Origin: Melanopsichium pennsylvanicum
Taxonomy: Eukaryota; Basidiomycota; Ustilaginomycetes; Ustilaginales
DNA length: 64,000 bases
NCBI GenBank assembly: GCA_900208305.1
Contig: OAPG01000004.1
Coordinates: 558,001-622,000, forward strand
Reading direction: 5' to 3'
The notes under the pieces are model-generated. The model was given only the letters and a program-made list of their open reading frames with translations, did no database searches and had not been told where the DNA came from. This document shows, in pieces, positions 11,297 through 22,200 of this stretch; the stretch's first letter is position 1; the number at the start of each line of letters is the position of its first letter. Made by a program: the position numbers and the translations under genes.

Positions 11297-13603
11297 CGTC
11301 TGTTTGCCGCTTCTATACAGTCATGAGTGAGGTGTCGGCGAGTCGTCCGAAGCTCATCGGGTCTACCGAAAGCCTTTCTAAAGCGACTTCAAGCCAGATC
11401 GTTTGAATAATTGCCTTAGCCCAAGCTCATACAGTCTGACGTTGCCCAAAGCTGTGCGCTCGTAGCTTCGTGTGCTCGTGATCACCGGCGAAGCCGAAGT
11501 GTGAGAGGGTGCTACGCCGCTTCCTGAAGGTGAGCTGATGGCGGTGTCGAGCGTTGAATGTTTGCGGTGTCGGTCGAGCGTCCTGGCACGAGTGAATGTG
11601 ACGATGATATTGATGAGTGGACAGGCAAGCGACAGGCGGACGAGATCCAAGCTCGGTGATGAAGTGTGACAGGTGTGAGATGCGCGCTGCGGTGAGAGCG
11701 GAGTTCGAGGGCTCAGCAATCGAAACCAACACTCACTCGGCTGTACAGTAAATTTACTATAGTCACTTCAGATGCACACACACGCTTCTTGTTTCTCCGT
11801 TCCTTTCCCTTTCCCTTTCATTTTAATTTTTTTTAAAAATAATTTTGTCGTCGGAATGGCCTTTGTTCGGCGGTGTCTAGCAGCGAAGCGCCTGAATTCG
11901 GTACGTGTTGGCTCGAAAGCAACGTGAGTGTGCGCATGAAAAAGTGGTTCCCAATTTCTCTTCAATACTATAGGACCGATCCACTCTGTGTCACTTTCAC
12001 GCTTCCGTTTCGATCTCTTTGCAACACTGGCCTGCTTTCCTAATTTTGTATAGGAGGTTAAGTTAGAGTGTACTGAAATCATGTCTGAGTATATCACCTT
12101 TTGGCTCCGTCAGGATCGATTAATGAGCAGCAAGAAGAGGGGATTCCGCACCGGGGATCTCAAACTGTCACCAGGACGTGAACTGGACGCGTGGCTCCGA
12201 CCATTCCGTCGTCTGCTGCAGCCAGCAACTTTGCGCCTCGAGGTGCATTTTGAGCCTACAGTAAATCACAGAAGAATTGTTTCCAAAATATATTTTTGGA
12301 GGTGAAACCAAGCCCACACGCAGTCGCAAGGCGCTTCTATGCGGTTAGCGCCGAGACGATTGCGTGCGCGCCAAAAAGTCACAGCATGCCGCAGGTGCTT
12401 CTCTGGCTCAAGTAGTAAATAGAACAGCTTCAAAAACAATGGCATCCGTGACGACATGTCTTGCTAGTCGGAATGAACCCGATAACAGCGCTCGCATCGA
12501 GACTGAAGAAAGCTTCTCTCGGCAAATCCCAGCTTTGATTTTCTTCAGGACAGGCGACCACATGAACGGTGGGTTTTCCGAGGACGAAGGGAAAGGTCGA
12601 GGCCCCAGCCCTTCATCCTTTCCAATTTGATCCCAAAGTTGACGCGATTGGACGATGACCAGCGTGTGGATGTCACGCACATGATCACACGATCAGAGGA
12701 GCTCGTAATTAAGTATGGGATGCAGTACACTTGAGCATCACCGAGTGAGAACAGAATCACCTTGGAGTGGGTTTCACTGCACAGCCCCCATGGATCATCC
12801 CACTGCTTTGCCTATAACTCCAAGTCCAATGAGGAATGTTTCTTCTGGCAATGAAGAAGCAATCCACGATCTACCGCTCTTCATCGGAAAGCTTGTACTG
12901 CGCCTGTCGAGGTGCCACTGTCTGAGCTCGGTAGCTTTTCGTTGGGCACAAGGATTGCATGCTTGTTCTTTCCGTTCCTGCATCAAGAGCGAAGGCCGTG
13001 AAGAGGAGTTTTCGAAATTTTGGCTTGTATCGCTGCAACAAGATCCTGCGGAGGCGACGTCAGAAAAGTCCTTCCCATTGGCGCGCAGGTTCAGAACTGG
13101 TAGGGCTGCATGCTCACAGTACCAGAGAAATAGGATGTGTTGACCTCGGGAATCAGTCGAACCTTGTTCTCAAAAGCATCAGAAGCATGGTTCCGAATGA
13201 CGGCAACGACGCTCGAGACTGTTCATCGTCTTGGCAAAGCAATCAGAGCGCCCCAAACAGTCATTCCGGCTACGGAAACGTGTGCTCCAGATGTTACATC
13301 CTTGCTCTGTTTGAAAGTGAACTGCGTTGCACTGACGAGTCTGACGCTGTCGCGCATCCGTCTGAAGACGGCTGGTCTTGAAGGCCATTAGGATTTGCGC
13401 CGCTCTTGCAAGCCACATCGCAGTTCGGACAAAGAGTATGTGTCGATCATAGCCGGACGGTTCTTCAGGCGAGGAGAGCCTAGTGTACTGTACATGCTTT
13501 GTTCAGTCAACCATGTAAGATGGAAGCTGGAAGAGCGTCGTGATGAAGATGATCCCAGATCACGCCGGACCTCGGAGGCGGTGTCATGCAGACAAGATGG
13601 AGC
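11297..13603. other. intergenic, no supported gene
   Basis: About 2.3 kb between the 5' end of the Byr4-like gene and the 3' end of the uS10m gene. The reverse-strand open stretch to about 11732 is probably untranslated leader of the Byr4-like gene. A compound palindromic motif (CTGTACAGTA followed by AATTTACT) lies at 11740-11762, and related motifs occur at 12257 and 13482. Plus-strand open frames at 12715-13391 show no recognisable domain and I do not call them genes. Confidence 0.5.
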
Positions 13604-14562
13604 TTACTTCTGCTCAGCCCCATCCTCACGAGCAATCTCCTTCTCAACAATATCCTCGGCGATCTCCTTGATTTCCTCAGCTGAACCCCTTTCCATTGCC
13701 TTTTCTACTTTCTTTTCATCTGTGCTACTTGCCCTCTGCAACACCTTTGCCTCATCCATCAGCTTCTCACCAACCCTAACTTCGTGATACCTAAACAACT
13801 CTGCCTTCTGGCCCACGCCTGGAAGTGCGTGGATTCTCAAAAAGTGGAGCCACCTATCAACGACCTGGTCGTTGGCATCATACAGTTTGATCGCTCGGGA
13901 GTGTGTCTTACGCCAGAAGTTTTCCTGAGACTTTTTGTGGACGAAGGGCGACCGGGGCACCGTCCAGAGGCTGGTGCGGGTAGGAAGATGCGCTACTCCA
14001 GATGCTGGAATGCCGATGGAGAAAGCGGCTCGTCGAGCAAAGTCTGCGAAGAGGTCGAGGTTGGGCAGGCCGTCGGCGTAGCAGCGAAGATGCAACGTTG
14101 CAACGTGAATACCATGTGTGGGTTTTAGCGATTCTGTTGGAAGGAGACACGAGGGTAGCACGAATTGCTCTTCCCCCTGAACAGCAGATGTATTGTCGCT
14201 GGAGGTAGTGGATGATGATGATGCAGTGACGGGCTGAAGCGGCGCTGAAGGCGCACTCTGACGTTGCTGATCAAGAGTCACTGCTGACGATGTCGAAGCA
14301 TTCGAACGGCTCGATGAAGTACTGGAGGAAGGAATGCAGATGGAGACGAATGTCAGCTCGGTGAGCAGCGAAGGGAGACCTGTGGGGTTGCCGTAAGCAG
14401 ATAGCGAGATTATCCGGAGATTCTCTTTGTCGTCGAGGATGCTGCCGGCAAGGATGTATATACTTACGTGAATGCCCGAGCGATTGGAACAGCATTTCGA
14501 TTTGAGGCGCGGGAAGCGGTGGCCACTAGTTGTCGCGCGAGACCTGTTGATCTGGATGCCAT
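13604..14562 (-). CDS. RSM10: mitochondrial small-subunit ribosomal protein uS10m
   Basis: Two exons: 14562-14468 (start ATG, donor GTAAGT) and 14321-13604. They are separated by a 146-bp intron with a CTGAC branch-like site and a CCTCCAG acceptor. The reading frame is kept exactly across the junction, giving 270 residues. Exon 1 encodes an Arg/Ser/Ala-rich stretch without acidic residues, a typical mitochondrial presequence. The core has the S10 fold signature (LHLRCYADGLPNLDLF, then TVPRSPFVHKKSQENF), which in the family binds 16S-type rRNA in the small-subunit head near the A site. The C-terminus is a charged Glu/Lys tail. An alternative GTG start within exon 2 would drop the presequence and is not credible. 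Confidence 0.93.
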
Positions 14563-15187
14563 GTTTGAAGCTTTGTGTGGTGCAACAACGACGCGAGTGT
14601 ACTGTTGACGATTGTTGAATGTGGTGTGATATGGTGACCGACGTCCACGTATAAGGTTGATATCAGGAAGAAAGCTTACAAAGGTCCTTCCGCAGTGACC
14701 AACTCGAAAAAAGGTACATCACGTGAGCTCTCGCCAAAAAATCTCGTGCGAAAATGATCATGCGATGTCTGTGTAAAAGGCTCTAGTCGATCCTGCCTCA
14801 ATATTCGACGTATAAATCGCCGCGTCCACTTTCGTCAGCATGGTGGTCAACAACACACGTGGCACAAAGTTTCGCCGAATGTCGCATTTTCGCTGTGTTC
14901 GTGATTGGCATTGGAACGTCGCAGTTAATGAGGATGCGTTGATGTAATATCGTGATAAGCATGCAGTACAAGCGGCTTGAGATTGGGTGAAGCGAGCTGA
15001 TAGCTGAGGATAAAATAAAAATGAATGCAAATTGTCCATGAGTGTTGAATGGCTCGAGATTGACGGAAACGCACATCGACAAAGATTGGGTATAGAGCTC
15101 ATGAAGCTTGGCGAATGTATCGTCGGCACGGTGTGACCATGGTCAGTCAAAACGAGGATGTGAAGAATAAAACTAGTGTGAGGTATT
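14563..15187. other. intergenic between uS10m and Whi2-like genes
   Basis: About 620 bp upstream of uS10m and downstream of the Whi2-like gene. It contains the uS10m promoter and the neighbour's 3' end. The short open frames at 14758-15150 have no recognisable content. Confidence 0.5.
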
Positions 15188-16348
15188 TTAGATCAAGCTG
15201 AGCTCCAGCGTCCATACTCTCCTTGCCCAGACACGCACTTTTCTGCCTTTGCCCGACTTGAGCAGTTCCACCTCCTTCGCCGTTAAGCTCGCATCGTTCA
15301 AGTCCTCCGCTCGGACGGTCTGCTCCGACTGCGCATCCTCCCCAGACGCAGGTAGCACAATATCAATACCATCCCACCAGCATTTCCTGGCTGGCTTTCT
15401 CCAAAAGAGCAGCAGCTTCTGCGCAGTAGCAAACTGTTGGTGATCAACTCGCATGTTGGACACCATACTCGTCTGGCCGCTCGGGTCGTGATATTCGTTC
15501 GCACCTAGACTTTCGGGATTGATTCCTTCTGCCTCGAGCTCTCCTGCGTGTGTGATACCGGTCTTGAGCAGCACAAGTGCAATCGAGGTGATGCAACAAC
15601 GGTTGGGTTCGAGCGCTCGGAAGCCCCATGCGTCTTCACGGTCAAAACCGCTCATGCACAGCATGTCGATCAAATGCTGCTCTGCCAAATTGTTCTCCTT
15701 GTTCACGTTCCTCTGTAGTGCAGTGAAGATCTGTTTGCGATCGAGCAGAGCGTCTCCGCAGGCGCTTTTGAGACGGAGGAGGGCGGGTGTAGGGTGACCA
15801 GTGGCTGGGTCGGTACCCTCGAGCGATCCAGGATCGATGCTTGTTACACCGGCCGCAGCCTTCTTGGGTGGGATGGCAAAGTATTCGAGTTCCTCACGCA
15901 ACACGATGATGGGTTGCTTGTTCATGAGCGGGATCTGAGACAGTCCCCCTTGCTGGTTCGGATCAGCGCCTTCGCCCGATGCTTGAGCAAAGTGATAGAG
16001 GCCGGGACTGCCGTAAGATGAACTGGGTCGGTATTTTCCGGGAAGTTCGGATGTGCCGTAGAACTCGTCTTGTGCTGTTTTGAAAAAGCTGAGCACGTAA
16101 GAGAGGCATTGGGGATCGAAGTCGACCAGATAGAGTTCCTCTTCATCCTCTTCACCCTCTTGATCGAGCAGCGAAGGAATGCGCGGTTGTCGTGTGAGGA
16201 TGAGACCGTTTGGAAATAGGCAGAGCAACACAGATTCGGGGAGATTCATCATGGTCTCGCGCTCGATGGTGAAGCGCGTTCCCCGCAGCTCCAGCGTGAG
16301 ATGGGTGCTGGGATCCTGCTGATAGAAGTCATCGACGGTGTCCACCAT
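15188..16348 (-). CDS. Whi2-like BTB/POZ-domain protein
   Basis: Intact frame of 386 residues starting at the ATG at 16348. The frame is open further upstream to 16567, but that stretch is leader-like and the conserved domain starts just after this Met. Residues about 15-110 form a KCTD/BTB-like fold with the signature NLPESVLLCLFPNG and later FDPQCLSYVLSFF. These are features of yeast Whi2 and its fungal homologues. Whi2 partners the plasma-membrane phosphatases Psr1/Psr2 and connects nutrient and stress signals to TORC1 repression, stress-response genes and mitophagy. The middle has a second conserved block ending in a region rich in Trp/Arg (LLLFWRKPARKCWW) and the C-terminus is basic. Function is inferred from the family. 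Confidence 0.75.
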   Translation of the reverse strand: MVDTVDDFYQQDPSTHLTLELRGTRFTIERETMMNLPESVLLCLFPNGLILTRQPRIPSLLDQEGEEDEEELYLVDFDPQCLSYVLSFFKTAQDEFYGTSELPGKYRPSSSYGSPGLYHFAQASGEGADPNQQGGLSQIPLMNKQPIIVLREELEYFAIPPKKAAAGVTSIDPGSLEGTDPATGHPTPALLRLKSACGDALLDRKQIFTALQRNVNKENNLAEQHLIDMLCMSGFDREDAWGFRALEPNRCCITSIALVLLKTGITHAGELEAEGINPESLGANEYHDPSGQTSMVSNMRVDHQQFATAQKLLLFWRKPARKCWWDGIDIVLPASGEDAQSEQTVRAEDLNDASLTAKEVELLKSGKGRKVRVWARRVWTLELSLI

Positions 16349-17359
16349 TTTGACGAAGGGGGAAGGTAGTAATTGAAACACAAAATTGCGATGTATTTGA
16401 CTGTAGTCTCCCGAACAGGTTGGAGGGAGGGTTCCAACTAACACGATAGAGCCGGATGTGATGATAGCAATGCCGCCAATGGAGCTCGAAAGAGAGAGGA
16501 ATAGGTGGCAGTCCCGTCGACTTTGATACTGGCGGCTGCAACAGTGACTAGGAGAGATGAAGGTCAAGAGGGCGGAAGCGAAGGGCGGGGTCGAGAGAGG
16601 CGGAAGGGAGGGTTTCTGAGGGGGGCGTTTGAAAAGAGAAAGAGCTCAGGTGGAGTGCCAATCCAGCCTGCACGCGTTGATCAGCAGTCGACTTGGTTGC
16701 TGTGGTGCTGTGAATTTGGTGGGGGAGGGTGTCGCGGGTTGAGCCCACCTCGCATGCAGGTTAAGAGAAGTTGCTCTTTCTCGCAAATTGATTTTGCTTT
16801 CGAATCAACAAGGGAGGAGATGGCGAAGAGGTCTAAACATCGAAACAGAGCAGATCCCCCGCGCACAAACAAATACAGCCAGACGGCCCTCAGAAGTCCT
16901 GATTCATTTTTTTCCCGCCGCACTGTCAGATTTACACGACATGCTGAAATTTGTACCACAAAACAATCCTCCACGTAACACGGGCGGGTGGGTGACCTCA
17001 AAGCTTTGGCCATGTTAGAGTGGGTGAGAATCTGCTGCACCACCGTGCGGAACAATTGTGGACGCAGGTTAAAGGTCTTGGTTGGATTCCTTCTGACTTG
17101 GACTCAAACGCAGAGGTTTCTCCTCACCACTCTCTTGTCTTCTCCCATTGTACTGTACATCGAGCGCCACCACACTGATCAGGGCTTATTCAACGCAGCT
17201 TCACAGAATCCAAACGTAACACATCATCTCCGAGGTGCAAGTCATCAAGTCTCGCTAAAGCCGCCATAAAAGCCATTCTGCCGTAATCTGCATCAAACCA
17301 AATACGCAGACTCTTTTCCCTCAACCGCAGTGTCTACAGATCAGCTTACATAGCATATC
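16349..17359. other. divergent promoter region of Whi2-like gene and SEC22
   Basis: One kilobase between two divergently transcribed genes. It contains purine/pyrimidine-skewed leader sequence for the Whi2-like gene (about 16350-16750) and a TACTGTACAT motif near 17148. I see no other gene in it. Confidence 0.5.
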
Positions 17360-18040
17360 ATGCCTCTGTCAACACAGATTGCACGAGTCTCGGACGGCCT
17401 TCCATTGGCGCAGAGCGTCGACGACGGCAAGACCGAGACTGACCTCTCCGAGCACAAGCAGCAGGCTAAGCTCATCTTCCGACGCATCACGCCGTCCTCT
17501 GAACAACGTTGCAGCATCGAAAGCGGAAAATTTACTTTGCACTACCTCATCTCGCCACCACCCGCTATGCCGTCCTCTGTGGTCTACCTGACCATCGCCG
17601 AAAAGTCCTACCCACGCAAACTCGCGTTTTCGTACCTCGACGAGCTTTCAAAAGAGTTTGAGCGAAGCTATGGGAGCCAAATTGAGCAGAGGAACTTGAG
17701 ACCGTATGCCTTTGTGAGCTTCGACACCTTCATGCAGCGCACCAAGCGACTCTATGAGGACTCTCGAACGGCGCAGTCAGCGGCGTCGTCAAACCTAGAC
17801 CGACTGAACGAGGATTTGCAGGATGTCACACGCATCATGACAAAGAACATGGAGGATTTGCTATGGAGAGGTGACAGCTTGGATCAGATGTCGACTATGT
17901 CCTCGTCGCTGCGAGACGAATCGCTAAAGTACCGAAAGGCTGCACGCCAGATCAACATCGACGCCTTGTTCAGAAAGTGGGCCCCTGTTGGCGCCGTTGG
18001 TTTCCTCTTCCTTTTCATCATCTGGATCAAGTTCTTCTGA
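17360..18040 (+). CDS. SEC22: R-SNARE Sec22 (ER-Golgi)
   Basis: Intronless 226-residue protein. Residues about 1-130 form a longin domain (start MPLSTQIARVSDGLPLAQSV, then YPRKLAFSYLDELSKEFE). Residues about 140-200 are the SNARE coiled coil, with the zero-layer Arg in the segment MEDLLWRGDSLDQM. The C-terminus is a single hydrophobic anchor (VGFLFLFIIW) ending IKFF. The order and length match yeast Sec22 (214 residues). Sec22 is the R-SNARE for COPII and COPI vesicle fusion between ER and Golgi, pairing with Sed5/Bos1/Bet1 or Ufe1/Sec20/Use1. The loop between residues 60 and 75 carries a small Ser/Pro insertion. Confidence 0.96.
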   Translation: MPLSTQIARVSDGLPLAQSVDDGKTETDLSEHKQQAKLIFRRITPSSEQRCSIESGKFTLHYLISPPPAMPSSVVYLTIAEKSYPRKLAFSYLDELSKEFERSYGSQIEQRNLRPYAFVSFDTFMQRTKRLYEDSRTAQSAASSNLDRLNEDLQDVTRIMTKNMEDLLWRGDSLDQMSTMSSSLRDESLKYRKAARQINIDALFRKWAPVGAVGFLFLFIIWIKFF

Positions 18041-19268
18041 TTCCGTCCCGTCGTCCAAGTCTGTAGTCGAGCGGCTGGCTCGTTCGGCGAGCTGCAATGT
18101 ATTTGTGGATCAACCCGCTGCGGTGCAAGGTAGATCGCCGGGAGCTCAAGCGTCTCAAACCATGAAACGCTCTGTACAATACTTTCTCATCATGTTGCAA
18201 TCGACTCTATAACCTACTAGCGCCAAGCTCGTTTAGACGGCATCGCCGTCACTAAGTGCACCTGTTGGATCATGAAGGGAAATGCAAATGACGAACTTTG
18301 TACTCACCAAAAGCGCACAACGTCGTTCCAGAATCCGGGCCTTATACACGATATAGCTTATGCCAAGATCGTGGCTGACAATATGATCTCGACGAGTCAA
18401 CGGAATGCAGAGCGAGCCACATGCTGAACTTTTATGACTGCTATGGTGTGCCTGCAACCATGTCGCTGCGGGAAGGGGGGCTATGAAGCGATCGGGTCAC
18501 CAGAGAACAAGAAGCAGAGACTGGTGGGCCCTGCCCAACTCACGTTTCTGCACCCGATTCACAATTTGTACAGGCGTAAGTCGTGTGTGTCCGAGCACTG
18601 ACCCCTTGCTTAGTGCTGCGCCAGTTTAAGCGTTTCGTGAGCTTGTCCCTCCTTCACCTTTTTTTTTTTTTTTGTTTATTTCCCGGGAAAGGGCGCTTTC
18701 TGGACTGCGTCTACTTTTGCCTTGCTGGACCCCTAAATGTCTCTTTTCTAAGCTCCAAAAAAAGGTTGGATACGCTGAAGCCGGTGGACACGTCGAACTG
18801 CAAGCGAAGCAGCGTGTGAGCGTGTGCGAATACTGTAATTAATAGTGTGACTGAAATCATGATTTTTTGGATCAACGGCGCAGCTCCGTTGTCCCGACTA
18901 CGATGTAGGACCCTCTTTGCTTCTCGCCTAATGGATCTCTGATCAACCGCTCTCTATCCGACACCTCGACTTTGGTGACAAGCCCTTCGTCGATTTCGCT
19001 CGTTCACCTCCTCACCAACTTCTGGCTCTCCCTCGCCATCACCCTCATCAACCGACTTCGATTGCGCCCATACGACCCTGTTTAAGCGTCTTTAGAAGCC
19101 TGGGTGAAGTGCAAGCGTTTGCCTTCACCTCGATAACGGATCAACTCCGATCTTGATATCAGAAGTTTTGCCATCCCTGAAGGATCAGATCGAAATCTCA
19201 TCCCATATTGACGAGCGAAAAAGTCAAGCGGCGGCTCCGTCACGGCTCTTCACAACCTTCTTCAAGCC
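18041..19268. other. intergenic between SEC22 and the helicase-like gene
   Basis: 1.2 kb holding the SEC22 3' end and the leader of the next gene. A poly-T run lies near 18659-18673. No open frame here has recognisable content. Confidence 0.5.
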
Positions 19269-22200
19269 ATGTCTGTCTCGCCATTCCTGCCGGGCAACAG
19301 CATCTGGTCCACCAACGCGCCTGCGACGCAGCAGGGCCGGACTGATCAGACCGGATTGGGCACCTCCACTGGCAACCATCAGAATGGTCTGGATGCAGGC
19401 AACTCTCTTTCGGCATCTGCGGGGACTGAACCTTCACGAATCGGAGCTCATCCTCTGCCAAACAAACCTGCCGCGCCGTCTCGAAGCAATTCTGCCATCT
19501 TAAACAAGAGCAGCGGCCCAACCCAAGATGATGCTGTGCGTTCAATGGACTCGTTCATGGCTGCAGCTTTTCGACCTGGCGTCATTGGAAGTGCCCGAGG
19601 TGGTGCCCGCGGCCAAAAGCAGGCCGACGTCAGCCGGTCCAACAGCCTTGCAGCATCGATCAACAGCTACCGCTCCGCAAACTCGGGCTCACCCTTGCCA
19701 GCATCCGCGCAGAGCTTTGCTCAAGGAAGTCTCAATGCGCAGATCGGACCGGTACAATCCCTTCAGTCGCCGTCGCTCCAGGACAACGGTACGATTTCGC
19801 GCAATCGCAGCATGAACACGAGCAGTGAGACCGAGTTCGGCACGCCACGTCTGTTTGTCGACGCACAGCACATCTTCGATCAAGATGATCGTTCGGCTAC
19901 TATGATGCTAAGCCGATCTCCGTCCAATTCTCGTCGCACTGGTTCCGGCAACAATCTGGGCAAGCCACGACCCAGTTCCTGGATGCATCCTTCGAGCCAC
20001 GACAAACAGGGCGATTCATTGAGATCTCTTAATTGCGACATCTCTGGTGCTGCTTTCCCAAGACCAGCTAGCAGCCAGGGCAGTCATTCTCATCTCTTGT
20101 CTGGTGCCGACGCTGACTTCAATGCTATCTCTGCTTCAAAGCGCTCAGCCTCGGTGCAATTCGGTCATGGCTCTATCGATGCATCTCACACGTTGGACAC
20201 GTCAGAACATACACAGGCCGGCCTGTTCGGTCCAGGAAATATCCCGACCTCTCCTGGCATCGCTTCCGGCCCGCTTAGCAGAGGGGGAAGACCTGATCAT
20301 TCAGCGGCAGCGGCAGCCGGGCGCGCAACACCTACGCTGAACGTGCCTTCCTATATAAACTTGTCGGGAGGGCTCCTTTCGCCAACTGCAGCAACGATCG
20401 GGAGTGCCAGTGCCTCGATGGCGCACTCGCCCGTAGGCAGCCCTCTGAGCGGATCCGGATTCAACAATCCAGTGCAAAATCGCTCTGTTTCTGCCGGTCA
20501 CATCTTCGACGAGCCAGCCGGCCCTGTTGACAACCTCATGAACGAATCGCCCTTGATCAAAGACGTGCTCGAACGTCTCACACGTGTCGAGGGCGGCATG
20601 AAAGATTTCTCGCGTCAGATCTCAGGCATCTCCCGAAACGTGTCGCTTTTGCTTGAACGCACCAAGGGCCTCCCGCCCGCAAGTCTCTCCAGCAGCGGTG
20701 CCAACGCTTCGCAGAACGCGTCTGTTACGAATGGTGCCAACACTGCAGACGAAGTGCGTGCGCTGAATGCTCAGGTCAGCGCTTTGGCTCAGAGCGTTTC
20801 TCATCTGATGACGCTGCAAGGCAACGGTCTGGGCGGTCCAAGCGCTGCTGGATCAGCTCCTTCACTCAACGGGCTGGGTCTTGGACCCGCCAGCGGCTTG
20901 TTGGGTACTCCGCAAATTGGAGGATCAAGCGGTCTGGACCGTGCCGCATCGCCTCGTGTCGGCGTAATCCCGAACGGGCAATTCAATGTAGGCCCGAACG
21001 GCTCTTTCCTCCCTCAAAACGGATTGAGCCCGCGTCCTCAGGGCAATGGGCGTGGCTGGATGAGCCAGAATAGCAGAGGGCAAGAGCCACGTTGGAATAC
21101 ACCAAGCCAAGGCGGAAATGCTCGCAAGGACAATGTGACTGGTGCGGGAAACTCAGTCACTACAGGCATCCCGACCACTCCAAGTCTCGATGACAACGCA
21201 GGCGCGGTCACTGGAGCACAGGCAGGTACCGGCATCATCCAACACAATGCCATTGTAACCAAGTGGGAGCATCTCAATCTGCACACCGACTTGCTGCGAT
21301 CCATTCTCAAATACGGTCTCGGGCCACCCAACAAGATCCAGCAGCGCGCTCTGCCTTTCCTCTTGCGCGGCAGCGACATCATCGCTCAAGCCCCTCCTAC
21401 CCAGGAGAGGATTGCCTCTTACGTGATTCCATCTTTGCAGCTAGTGATGAACGTTCTCAAGGAGACAGGCGGGCCTGGACAGACCGCATCCAACCGTGGT
21501 CCTGTCGCGCTTATCGTGTCCACCACGGTGGATCAGGCCACGCAAGCTCAGCGCATGGCACTCGGCCTCGGTGCTCCCCTCGGCATCCGTGTTCACATGT
21601 TGGCTGCAAGCAGCATCGACGTACATCATGAAGCACAGTCGCTAGTCCAGTCCTGGCCTCACATCGTTGTCGGAACACCGCAAAAGATGAGTGAGCTTTT
21701 CACATACATGACAAACAACGCTTCTTCGATCCAGGCTCATGGCACTGGGCCCGGCGCTTCTGCCATCAAACCCAGCGAGGTGAGACTTGTCGTTCTAGAC
21801 GAAGTTGATCAGCTCATCGCACGTAACCTGGCAGACCATATCAGCACCATGCTCCGTGTGCTGCCGCTGCCCTCCACACCAACTGGGCCCAGCAGCAGCA
21901 CGAGAGCTGCTGGTGGTCTGAGCCCAGGTCTGCCCCAAGGCACCAACAATGCCATCTTCTCACCTTTTGACCAAAGAAGCGAGGGCGTCGGCACTTCTGC
22001 AGGCACCTCTAACACGATCGATCGACAAGTGGCCCTCTTCTCCAACACCGTACCTCAGGATGTGCTCAACTTCGCTCAATCTATCCATCTTCGCGAATCT
22101 GTTCGTGTCCTCGTCCGTCGCGACGGCGCCGGCGGAGGCGGAAGCAGCCTCATGCAACCCCCCACCGGGTCTGCTTCAGGTATGGGCGGACCCAATGGAC

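Noticed and set aside
12715..13391. Overlapping plus-strand frames of 84-142 residues
   Set aside because: No family resemblance, no consistent frame, and the position is downstream of uS10m where a 3' untranslated region is expected.
16349..16567. 73-residue N-terminal extension of the Whi2-like protein
   Set aside because: The extension is leader-like, lacks conserved sequence, and the conserved BTB region begins directly after the ATG at 16348.
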